Shown: positions 1 through 5,472 of the stretch, piece by piece | Position numbering within the stretch: the stretch's first letter is position 1 | Layout: the number at the start of each line of letters is the position of its first letter | Assembly (NCBI GenBank): GCA_025362255.1 | Contig: JANYGY010000103.1 | Coordinates: forward strand, 1 to 10,087 | Length of the DNA stretch: 10,087 nucleotides | Direction: 5' to 3' | Source of the DNA: Planctomycetales bacterium | Lineage (GTDB): Bacteria; Planctomycetota; UBA11346 | The notes under the pieces: generated by a model | Told to the model about the DNA's origin: nothing | Databases searched by the model: none | Seen by the model: the letters and a program-made list of their open reading frames with translations, nothing else | Position numbers and translations under genes: made by a program

Positions 1-2
1 TG

Positions 3-92
3 GCGGTGGCGGTGGCCACGGGCGACACGCTCGACGAGGCACGCGACCGGGCGCGCGGTTGCGCCACGGCGGTCTCCATCCGCTTGGTCTGA
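3..92 (+). CDS. C-terminal end of a PurT-like formate-dependent GAR transformylase (partial)
   Basis: Only the last 29 codons and the TGA stop are in the window; the gene begins upstream. The tail reads AVAVATGDTLDEARDRA followed by about a dozen less conserved residues. This resembles the end of PurT (phosphoribosylglycinamide formyltransferase 2, an ATP-grasp enzyme of purine synthesis), where a small beta strand of the type 'GVALAT' precedes a helix with alternating Ala/Glu/Arg. PurD ends in a similar way ('VTALGD...EA..RAY') and is the main alternative. The gene has no apparent link to the pilus-type genes and is separated from them by 195 bp. The identification rests on a short stretch. 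Confidence 0.5.
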   Translation, partial: AVAVATGDTLDEARDRARGCATAVSIRLV

Positions 93-117
93 CGGGGTGA
101 TAGGAGGCTGGCTGTTG

Positions 118-198
118 ATGGTCAGGTCCTGCAAATGGCAGTTCCCCCCTCACACACCTGCGAAGGGCGTCTCTCGCCAGCCCTTTGACCGTTCCTGA
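118..198 (+). CDS. Possible small ORF or leader peptide, 26 codons
   Basis: A consensus Shine-Dalgarno AGGAGG lies at 102-107 in the gap after the purT-like gene. It is followed by in-frame TTG (115) and ATG (118) codons, 7 and 10 nt downstream, and an open frame to TGA at 196-198. The predicted peptide starts MVRSCKWQFPPSH, has no membrane segment or recognisable motif, and is rich in Pro, Ser and Arg. A perfect SD with no large gene behind it is the main argument. A 26-codon frame can also occur by chance in GC-rich DNA, so this is a candidate only. It overlaps the hairpin at 161-187. Confidence 0.25.
   Translation: MVRSCKWQFPPHTPAKGVSRQPFDRS
161..187 (+). terminator. Weak hairpin downstream of the purT-like gene, possible terminator
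   Basis: The arms CGAAGGGC (161-168) and GCCCTTTG (180-187) form an 8-bp stem with one G-U pair and an 11-nt loop. It lies 69 nt after the purT-like stop and is not followed by a T-run. It could end the upstream transcript only by a non-canonical or Rho-assisted route. The position between two unrelated genes is the only support for calling it a terminator. Confidence 0.2.
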
Positions 199-213
199 GC
201 CAGACCGTAGCTT
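185..213 (+). promoter_or_regulatory. Candidate sigma70-type promoter for the pilM operon
   Basis: TTGACC (185-190; 5 of 6 to TTGACA) is followed by exactly 17 nt and then TAGCTT (208-213; 3 of 6 to TATAAT, keeping the key T1, A2 and T6). Transcription would begin near 220, giving a leader of about 68 nt that includes the hairpin at 229-250. The location between unrelated genes, upstream of a run of co-directional genes, fits an operon promoter. The -10 match is poor, so this is tentative. Confidence 0.3.
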
Positions 214-228
214 TTCACACCGATTGTT

Positions 229-250
229 GCCGGCGGCGTTAACCGCCGGC
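229..250 (+). other. Perfect 8-bp GC hairpin in the 5' leader of pilM
   Basis: GCCGGCGG (229-236) and CCGCCGGC (243-250) are perfect reverse complements around the 6-nt loop CGTTAA. The hairpin ends 37 nt before the pilM ATG. It is followed by GATCATCTCGTTTG, which has no real U-tract, so an mRNA leader structure or a protein-binding palindrome is at least as likely as a terminator. All pairs are G-C, so it should be stable. Confidence 0.4.
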
Positions 251-287
251 GATCATCTCGTTTGAACTTTCAGGCAGAATATCACCT

Positions 288-2180
288 ATGCACACATTCC
301 CGGTCTGCTGGGGCCTCGACATCGGCCACACAAGCATCAAGGCCGTCAAACTGTCGCGCCAAGGGACTCAAGTCACCGTGCTCGGGTATGCGATCGAGCC
401 GATCGCCGTCCCCGAAGGTGGCGACCGTGAAGAATCGGTGGTCAGCGCGCTGACGGCACTGGGCGTGCGCGAAGAATTCAAGGATACACCGGTAGTTGCG
501 GCACTGTCTGGACGCCAGGTGTTCAGCCGCACGGTGAACATCCCGATCATCAATCCGAAAAATCTCGACCGCATGGTCGAGCTCGAAGCGCAGCAGCAGA
601 TCCCTGGCGATTTCTCCGAAATCGAATGGGGCTATCACATGAGCCCCGCCGCCGACGGCGCCTCCAAGGACGTGGCCCTATTCGCGGTCAAACGCGACCT
701 GACCCAAGAGGTCATGGTCAAATGCCGGCGCGCCGGCCTCAACCTGGTCGGGATCTCGGTCAGCAGCCTCGCCCTATATAATTTTGTGCGCTTCGACCAG
801 GTATTCCCCGAAGACGAAACCGTGGTGATCCTCGATGTCGGCGCTGAAAATACCGATATCGTCTGCTATCAGGGCGAAACCCTGTGGATGCGCACGCTGG
901 CGGTGTCGGGCAACGACATCACCAAGGCGTTCATGAAGAAGTTCAAGGTCTCGTTCGACGAGGCCGAACTGCTCAAACGTCAGGCCGGCGACAGCAAGCA
1001 GGCCGACCGCATCATCAAGGTGATCGAAAGCAGCCTCACCGAACTGACCAGCGAAGTGCAGCGCAGTCTGGGCTTCTACAAAAGCCAGAACGCCTCAGCC
1101 AAGCTCGACAACCTGGTGATCAGCGGCTCGACCTTCCGCCTGCCGGGCTTGCCCGAATACATGGCCGAGCGCCTGCGCTACACCGTAAACATCCTCGAAG
1201 ATCTCGACAAGATCCAGGTCACCGCCGGACTTGAACGCGATCACTTCATGCACGACCTGCAAAGCCTTGGCGTGGCCATGGGCTTGGCCCTGCAAGGCAC
1301 CGGCGTCGCCCTGGCGAATGTCGATCTGATGCCGAGCAGCCAGCAGTTGCAGCGGGTGCTGGCGACCAAGCGGTGGGCTGGTTTGGCGATCGTTGCCGCG
1401 ATCGGCGCGGTGCTGGTGCTGGATCACCTGGTGGTCGGCAGCGTGGCTGCCGAAAACGCCAAGCTGATCGGCAAGATCCAGGACAGCCATAAGCAGAATA
1501 CCTCGCGTCAGGCGGTCTCGCGTGACGCCCTCGGCGAAGTCGCGCCCAAGGCCAAGGATCTGAAGTCGTTCGAAGTCTACGGCGCCCAGCAAGGCGTCAC
1601 TGCCGGCATCTATCAATCGGTGATTGCCGCGATCGAAGATCTCAACCGCACCCGCGGCGCCGTCGCCGGGCCACTCGATGGCAAAGGCGACGACAAGGGC
1701 GATGTCAAACCGACACCTTTGCAAGCGGCGTACTTACGCACCTTGGCCCTGCCGTCCTTTGCGGTGGACGAACCCAGCGGGCCGTTTCGCCCGTTGGCGA
1801 CGACCCGCAAATTGACCTTGGTGGTCAGTATTCCGGTGGTCGCCGTTCCCGGTGAAGTGACTCGCGACCTGCTGGTCCTGCTCAAGGCGGCGCCCGTCCC
1901 GGAATCCCTCGCTGCAGCCCATCCCGGGATGGAGGCGTTCCGTACCTGGCAGGCGCAGAACCCGACGGCAACGCCCGAGGAATCGGCCAAGCAACGGCCC
2001 AGATTGTTCAGCGAGGTCCAGGCGGTCTCGGACAGCGCCGGCGAAGAGTCTTATTACTACATCGACAAGGCCGCGACCGATGCCAAAGGCGATATCGTAC
2101 CGGTCGAGGAAGAGCGCCGCGTTCCGTCGAAATTGGTGACCCTCACCTGCACCCTCAAGGGCCAGGAGGCCACCCTGTGA
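288..2180 (+). CDS. pilM: PilM actin-like ATPase fused to a PilN-like membrane and periplasmic domain
   Basis: The protein has 630 residues, against roughly 350 for usual PilM. Residues 9-20 (GLDIGHTSIKAV) are the actin-fold phosphate-1 loop, 182-191 (LDVGAENTDI) phosphate-2, and 276-288 (LVISGSTFRLPGL) the adenosine motif; LGVAMGLALQG (327-337) matches the end of PilM domains. VDLMPS (345-350) then corresponds to the INLLP motif of PilN, the peptide that docks in PilM. A membrane span follows at about 363-384, then a charged helix and some 245 periplasmic residues with beta-like stretches near 505-520 and the C-terminus. This reads as PilM and PilN in one chain, nucleotide domain in the cytoplasm. 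ATG 288 is chosen because the actin fold begins at once; its SD is weak. It overlaps the next gene by GTGA. PilM is secure; the PilN assignment of the C-terminal half is inferred from motif and topology. Confidence 0.87.
   Translation: MHTFPVCWGLDIGHTSIKAVKLSRQGTQVTVLGYAIEPIAVPEGGDREESVVSALTALGVREEFKDTPVVAALSGRQVFSRTVNIPIINPKNLDRMVELEAQQQIPGDFSEIEWGYHMSPAADGASKDVALFAVKRDLTQEVMVKCRRAGLNLVGISVSSLALYNFVRFDQVFPEDETVVILDVGAENTDIVCYQGETLWMRTLAVSGNDITKAFMKKFKVSFDEAELLKRQAGDSKQADRIIKVIESSLTELTSEVQRSLGFYKSQNASAKLDNLVISGSTFRLPGLPEYMAERLRYTVNILEDLDKIQVTAGLERDHFMHDLQSLGVAMGLALQGTGVALANVDLMPSSQQLQRVLATKRWAGLAIVAAIGAVLVLDHLVVGSVAAENAKLIGKIQDSHKQNTSRQAVSRDALGEVAPKAKDLKSFEVYGAQQGVTAGIYQSVIAAIEDLNRTRGAVAGPLDGKGDDKGDVKPTPLQAAYLRTLALPSFAVDEPSGPFRPLATTRKLTLVVSIPVVAVPGEVTRDLLVLLKAAPVPESLAAAHPGMEAFRTWQAQNPTATPEESAKQRPRLFSEVQAVSDSAGEESYYYIDKAATDAKGDIVPVEEERRVPSKLVTLTCTLKGQEATL
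2164..2169 (+). promoter_or_regulatory. Strong ribosome binding site fixing the GTG start of the PilO-like gene
   Basis: AGGAGG, inside the last codons of the pilM gene, lies 7 nt before GTG 2177. It decides the non-ATG start: the first in-frame ATG (codon 43) would remove the membrane anchor. Confidence 0.75.
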
Positions 2181-3466
2181 GCCAGCTCAAGCCATTCCTG
2201 TTCTGGATCGTCATCGGGGTCATCCTGTTCCTCGAATTGCTCTATTGGGTGCTCTCGCTTCCCGATGTCGACCTGCTCGGCAACAAGGCCGAAGCCCAAA
2301 AGATGCAGGCCAGCCTGAAGACCGAATACCAGCATCTGCAAGAGCTGAGCCGACGAGCCAAAAACACCAGTCCGCCCGGCGTTTTCGATGCAGAGAAAGA
2401 ATCCGACATCAAGCGCCTGACCGACGATTACCTGATCACTCCGGCATGGAAATCAGTGCTCGATCCTCACGTCGCCAGCTACGACAAGCAGCTCAAGGCG
2501 ATCAAGGAGCGCTTGGCGAACCGGAGCAAATCTCTCCATGAGCCGATTGCCGCCAACAGCGATAAATTCGGCTGGTACTCGGCGTACCAGAACGCCACCG
2601 AAGAGCAGTTGAAGCGGCTCCACGCCGCCGGCGCCCTGGCGGTAAAGCGCACCGCAGGTTCGTCACCTGCCCCCGCCATGCCCGGAAAACCACCCGGCGC
2701 CATGCCGGCCAAAACAACCGTTGAGCCTGCCAGCGACGAACGCCAGACGCTCGATTTCGCCAATGACAGTGCGCTGCGCGCTACCGCCGGATTCTACACC
2801 AAGGGTGCGAACCTGCCTGAGCCGGCTGAATATCCAACGCTCACCAAGCAATACCGCACGATGGAACGGATCATCTCGGTGATCCTCGACACCTCGGTCG
2901 CCAACTCAGTCAATCCGCTGATCCCCACCGAGTCGACCTCCGAGCCGGCCCATGCCGCGATTGCAAATGTAGCGTGGGTTACCACCGACACCGAGATCGG
3001 CGGCGAAACTGCCAAATACGCAGTTGGCTGGCGCTTGAGCCTGACCTTGCGCGGTCCGCTGACCGCGCTTTTGGCAACCACTGCGGCGCTCGAACATCCG
3101 CATGGCGATCAGGTGCCGTTGTTTGTCGTCACTGGTGGCGAGCTTGGCCGCAAGCCGACCTTCATCGCCGGTGAGCGAAAAGATGTCGGGACCGAAGAAG
3201 CGACCGCTCGGATCGATCTCCTGGTGCTCGATTTCACGGATGCGCCCACCGGCCTTAAGCCCAGCGCTGCGGCAGCCGCCAAAGCCAAAACTCCAATCGG
3301 CCCCGGATTCCCCGGGGGCATGTCACCCGGCATGGGCTTTCCACCCGGCATGCCACCCGGCGCTGGCGGGCCGCCTGGAATGGCGCCGACGGCACCTCCA
3401 AAAGTTGCCCCGCGCTCGATCCGACCCGCCGGACGCGAGGCCGTCGAGGCCGGAGACCAACTATGA
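2177..3466 (+). CDS. PilO-like bitopic inner-membrane protein with Pro/Gly/Met-rich tail
   Basis: The protein has 429 residues. A short N-terminus precedes one hydrophobic span at about 6-28, then a charged helical stretch at 36-65 and 100-155 that could form a coiled coil. This is the PilO/GspM plan. A Pro/Ala/Gly linker lies at 161-180. Residues 281-354 alternate strand-helix-strand (YAVGWRLSLTL, GPLTALLATTAALE, PLFVVTGGEL, TARIDLLVLDF), much like the ferredoxin-like domain of PilO. The last 55 residues are Pro/Gly/Met-rich (FPPGMPPGAGGPPGM) and are not usual for PilO. It would pair with the PilN-like part of the preceding protein in the periplasm. Both ends overlap neighbours (GTGA, ATGA), so translation is likely coupled. 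There is no catalytic motif. The PilO call rests on topology, order and fold pattern rather than strong identity. Confidence 0.68.
   Translation: MSQLKPFLFWIVIGVILFLELLYWVLSLPDVDLLGNKAEAQKMQASLKTEYQHLQELSRRAKNTSPPGVFDAEKESDIKRLTDDYLITPAWKSVLDPHVASYDKQLKAIKERLANRSKSLHEPIAANSDKFGWYSAYQNATEEQLKRLHAAGALAVKRTAGSSPAPAMPGKPPGAMPAKTTVEPASDERQTLDFANDSALRATAGFYTKGANLPEPAEYPTLTKQYRTMERIISVILDTSVANSVNPLIPTESTSEPAHAAIANVAWVTTDTEIGGETAKYAVGWRLSLTLRGPLTALLATTAALEHPHGDQVPLFVVTGGELGRKPTFIAGERKDVGTEEATARIDLLVLDFTDAPTGLKPSAAAAAKAKTPIGPGFPGGMSPGMGFPPGMPPGAGGPPGMAPTAPPKVAPRSIRPAGREAVEAGDQL
3296..3388 (+). repeat. Pro/Gly/Met low-complexity coding segment in the PilO-like protein
   Basis: This encodes residues 374-404, with repeated PG and PPG steps (GFPGGMSPGMGFPPGM and on). 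The motif occurs irregularly rather than as exact DNA copies. A smaller Pro/Gly/Ala segment lies earlier, at residues 161-180. The same kind of tail ends the following gene. Confidence 0.7.
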
Positions 3467-5295
3467 GCGCCAAACATTTCTTCATCGCCCATGGCGAAAA
3501 AGTCGCCATTTCGCTGACTTTGCTGCTGGTTGCGGCGCAGTGCTATGTCACCTTCTCCGACACCTCGATCCGCCCGGCGAACATCAATCCGGCCGAGATC
3601 GAAACCAAGAACATCGCTATCGATGCGGTTTTCGCCCAAGGCAAACCCCCGGTCCTGAAGCCGGTGCCGGGCTATCTCGCCGAGATGGAGGCGCGCTTCA
3701 ACAAGCCGATTCCGCCGTCGTCAGCGATCTCCTGGCTGACCGCAGCGCCTGACCGCGGCCCTGGATCCGGTGGTCTGCTGCTCTACGTCCTCGAAGTTCC
3801 CGCTCCGGATGTGACCGCGACCGATACCGTGGGCAGCGCCGAACTGACGGTGAGCCTGCCCCCGGTGACTCGGCCCGCCGACAAGCGGCTCAGCGATGGG
3901 GCCGTCGCCGCTTGGCAGCGGACCGCCGAGGGTATTTCGAATCACGCCGAGCATCTCGGCGTGCTGATCGAAACCCATCGCGGCGACAACCAATGGCGTC
4001 CCTTGAGCGCGAAAGCCCTGAACAAGGGCTTCATCACCATCGCCAAGCTCAAAGAGCTGGGCGGGAGATTCCCGGCCGAAAATCTTGAGCCATGGATCCG
4101 CCACTCCTTTCGGGCGCGGGTGGTGGTCAAAGCCACCGGGCTTGATTTCGAGCAGGCGATCCCGGCGAAAGTCGCGGCCAGCGTGGTCGTGATCCCCGGG
4201 CGCATGGTGCCCGATGGTGACGACATCCCGTGGAGTGAATTCACCGAAAAGGTCCGCGCCAAGGATATCAAGACCCTGACCAAATTGGCCAAGCCGATGA
4301 AGGATGCGGTGCCGGGCATCACCCTTGCCGCCGACGAGAAACTCTATGCCGGCGCCGACAGCGAAGTGGCCGCTGTGCAGGTGACCTCCAACATCCGCTT
4401 CGCCCTCGACAAAGTCAGCGCTGATCTGGTTGATCCGGCAAAGGAAGTGGCCTCGTTCCTGGTCACGAGACAATACAGCATGCCCGGCAAAGATCGCGAC
4501 ACCACTAAGCTGTGGTTGAAGACGCCGCAAGTCTTCAAACCCGGGATCGGTGACTCGGTCGGCGGGATGGCGCTGACTGAGACTCCAATCAACCCTGATA
4601 AAAAGCAGAACGTCGATCTGACCACCCCGTTCAAGGTGGTCGACATCAAACGTCAGCAAAAACGCGTTCTCTACTGGGAGATCGGCACCGACGCCCGCCC
4701 GGGAAGCAAGGGCAAGGACCTCAAACTGGTGGAGAAATCCACCCTGGTCGACGTGGTCGTGGTGGAAAATTCCAAAAGCCACAATCGGATGGATCTCAGC
4801 AAACTAATCGTGGTCAAACGTCCGGCGCGCAAGGATGCGATCACCTTCCCGCTGTTGCGCAGCGATGTTGATGAAGAAGCCGAATTCCGCCGCAGCCCTG
4901 CGGAATTCATTCAGGCCGCGATCATCCCGGCCGAGCCGAAACGCCACGCCGCCGATGAAGGACCATTGGGCAAGGTGCGCGAAGACCACCCCGACGCTGC
5001 GGATCTGTATACCACTGATACGGCCTATTATGAATTTGCCGACGGTCGGGTGGTCTGGTGGGAACCGCTCAACAAAGCTGTTCGTGAATTTCCCGAGCCA
5101 TCCGCCGAGGATCTCAAGACCAAACCCCAATCGCCGGATCCTCGCCGGCCAGCCGGTACGGTGCCTCCCGGCGGTCGACCACCTGGTACAACGCCGCCCG
5201 GGGCCCGTCCCCCGGGCGCGATGCCGCCGGGGATGCTCCCCGGCATGTTGCCCTCGGACATGCCGCCCGGAGTCGTTCCCAAACCGGCCAAGTGA
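3463..5295 (+). CDS. Unrecognised bitopic periplasmic protein in the PilP position, PPG-repeat tail
   Basis: I do not recognise a family for this 610-residue protein. It has a short Lys/His N-terminus, one hydrophobic segment at about 13-30 without a lipobox, and then a long, probably periplasmic region. Beta-rich stretches such as LLLYVLEVPAPDVTATDTV (105-123) and the region near 215-230 might be Ig/Fn3-like sandwiches, but this is a guess. Residues 555-610 are Pro/Gly-rich and include five tandem PPGxx units (568-592). The start ATG 3463 overlaps the previous stop (ATGA) and has GGAG 7 nt upstream. In pilMNOPQ operons this slot between PilO and the secretin belongs to PilP, which links the inner-membrane complex to the secretin. 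An analogous linking role is plausible from position and topology, but PilP is a much smaller lipoprotein, so homology is not claimed. Confidence 0.8.
   Translation: MSAKHFFIAHGEKVAISLTLLLVAAQCYVTFSDTSIRPANINPAEIETKNIAIDAVFAQGKPPVLKPVPGYLAEMEARFNKPIPPSSAISWLTAAPDRGPGSGGLLLYVLEVPAPDVTATDTVGSAELTVSLPPVTRPADKRLSDGAVAAWQRTAEGISNHAEHLGVLIETHRGDNQWRPLSAKALNKGFITIAKLKELGGRFPAENLEPWIRHSFRARVVVKATGLDFEQAIPAKVAASVVVIPGRMVPDGDDIPWSEFTEKVRAKDIKTLTKLAKPMKDAVPGITLAADEKLYAGADSEVAAVQVTSNIRFALDKVSADLVDPAKEVASFLVTRQYSMPGKDRDTTKLWLKTPQVFKPGIGDSVGGMALTETPINPDKKQNVDLTTPFKVVDIKRQQKRVLYWEIGTDARPGSKGKDLKLVEKSTLVDVVVVENSKSHNRMDLSKLIVVKRPARKDAITFPLLRSDVDEEAEFRRSPAEFIQAAIIPAEPKRHAADEGPLGKVREDHPDAADLYTTDTAYYEFADGRVVWWEPLNKAVREFPEPSAEDLKTKPQSPDPRRPAGTVPPGGRPPGTTPPGARPPGAMPPGMLPGMLPSDMPPGVVPKPAK
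5164..5238 (+). repeat. Five tandem PPGxx pentapeptide codon repeats (5 x 15 bp)
   Basis: The units read PPGGR, PPGTT, PPGAR, PPGAM, PPGML in perfect 15-bp register, with a further PPGVV after a short break. Pro and Gly codons differ between units (CCT CCC GGC, CCA CCT GGT, CCG CCC GGG, CCC CCG GGC, CCG CCG GGG). The pattern is therefore kept at protein level and is not a recent DNA duplication. Confidence 0.85.
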
Positions 5296-5302
5296 TGTCG
5301 GT

Positions 5303-5339
5303 CTTTCCGTTGGTGGCGGTTCACGCCATTGACGGAAAG
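5303..5339 (+). other. 16-bp RNA hairpin in the leader of the first secretin gene
   Basis: CTTTCCGT (5303-5310) pairs with ACGGAAAG (5332-5339). The stem continues through three G-U pairs and then TGGCG (5314-5318) with CGCCA (5324-5328), closing on a 5-nt loop GTTCA. It begins 7 nt after the preceding stop. The nearest T-run (TTTT in 5358-5361) is about 19 nt downstream, so it is not a textbook Rho-independent terminator. mRNA stabilisation, processing or partial attenuation are alternatives. Confidence 0.6.
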
Positions 5340-5438
5340 GCTGGCGTGAGTGACACCTTTTCAGGTCCGCCACCCCCCTTCGTTTCTTTGTGCGGGTCGA
5401 TCGTAAGGATCCGCCCGTCTCTGGTTTGGTGCGGTTCA
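5310..5438 (+). repeat. Near-identical 13/14-nt direct repeat in the leader
   Basis: TTGGTGGCGGTTCA (5310-5323) and TTGGTGCGGTTCA (5426-5438) differ by one G. The shared TCACGCCA follows both copies, at 5321-5328 and 5445-5452. The second half of the leader thus partly repeats the elements of the first hairpin. Confidence 0.5.
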
Positions 5439-5455
5439 TCCGTCTCACGCCAGCC
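5339..5455 (+). promoter_or_regulatory. 12-bp long-range inverted repeat enclosing the secretin leader
   Basis: GGCTGGCGTGAG (5339-5350) and CTCACGCCAGCC (5444-5455) are perfect reverse complements separated by 93 nt. The right arm ends 8 nt before the GGAG ribosome binding site. The left-arm core TGGCGTGA (5342-5349) is equally complementary to TCACGCCA inside the upstream hairpin (5321-5328). The two pairings therefore exclude each other, as in attenuators and riboswitch expression platforms. A switch role is inferred from pairing geometry only. Confidence 0.45.
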
Positions 5456-5463
5456 CTCGCTCT

Positions 5464-5467
5464 GGAG
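5464..5467 (+). promoter_or_regulatory. Ribosome binding site of the first secretin gene
   Basis: GGAG lies 5 nt before ATG 5473. It supports this start over the two in-frame ATGs at codons 12 and 13, which would cut away the basic n-region of the signal peptide. Confidence 0.7.
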
Positions 5468-5472
5468 CCGTC

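Noticed and set aside
3102..3752. 216-codon + strand open frame bridging the end of the PilO-like gene and the start of the next
   Set aside because: It is in another frame under two supported, overlapping genes, and its product has no coherent domain.
3721..4782. 353-codon open frame on the - strand
   Set aside because: It lies wholly opposite the 610-residue membrane-protein gene, has no recognisable domain, and is typical of antisense open frames in GC-rich coding DNA.
5329..5357. TTGACG (5329-5334) as a -35 box for a separate secretin promoter
   Set aside because: No acceptable -10 occurs at 16-18 nt (TGACAC, GACACC or ACACCT), and the hexamer is part of the right arm of the hairpin.
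5303..5361. The 16-bp hairpin as a classic Rho-independent terminator
   Set aside because: The nearest U-run starts about 19 nt after the stem instead of directly after it. The downstream secretin genes also belong functionally with the upstream genes.
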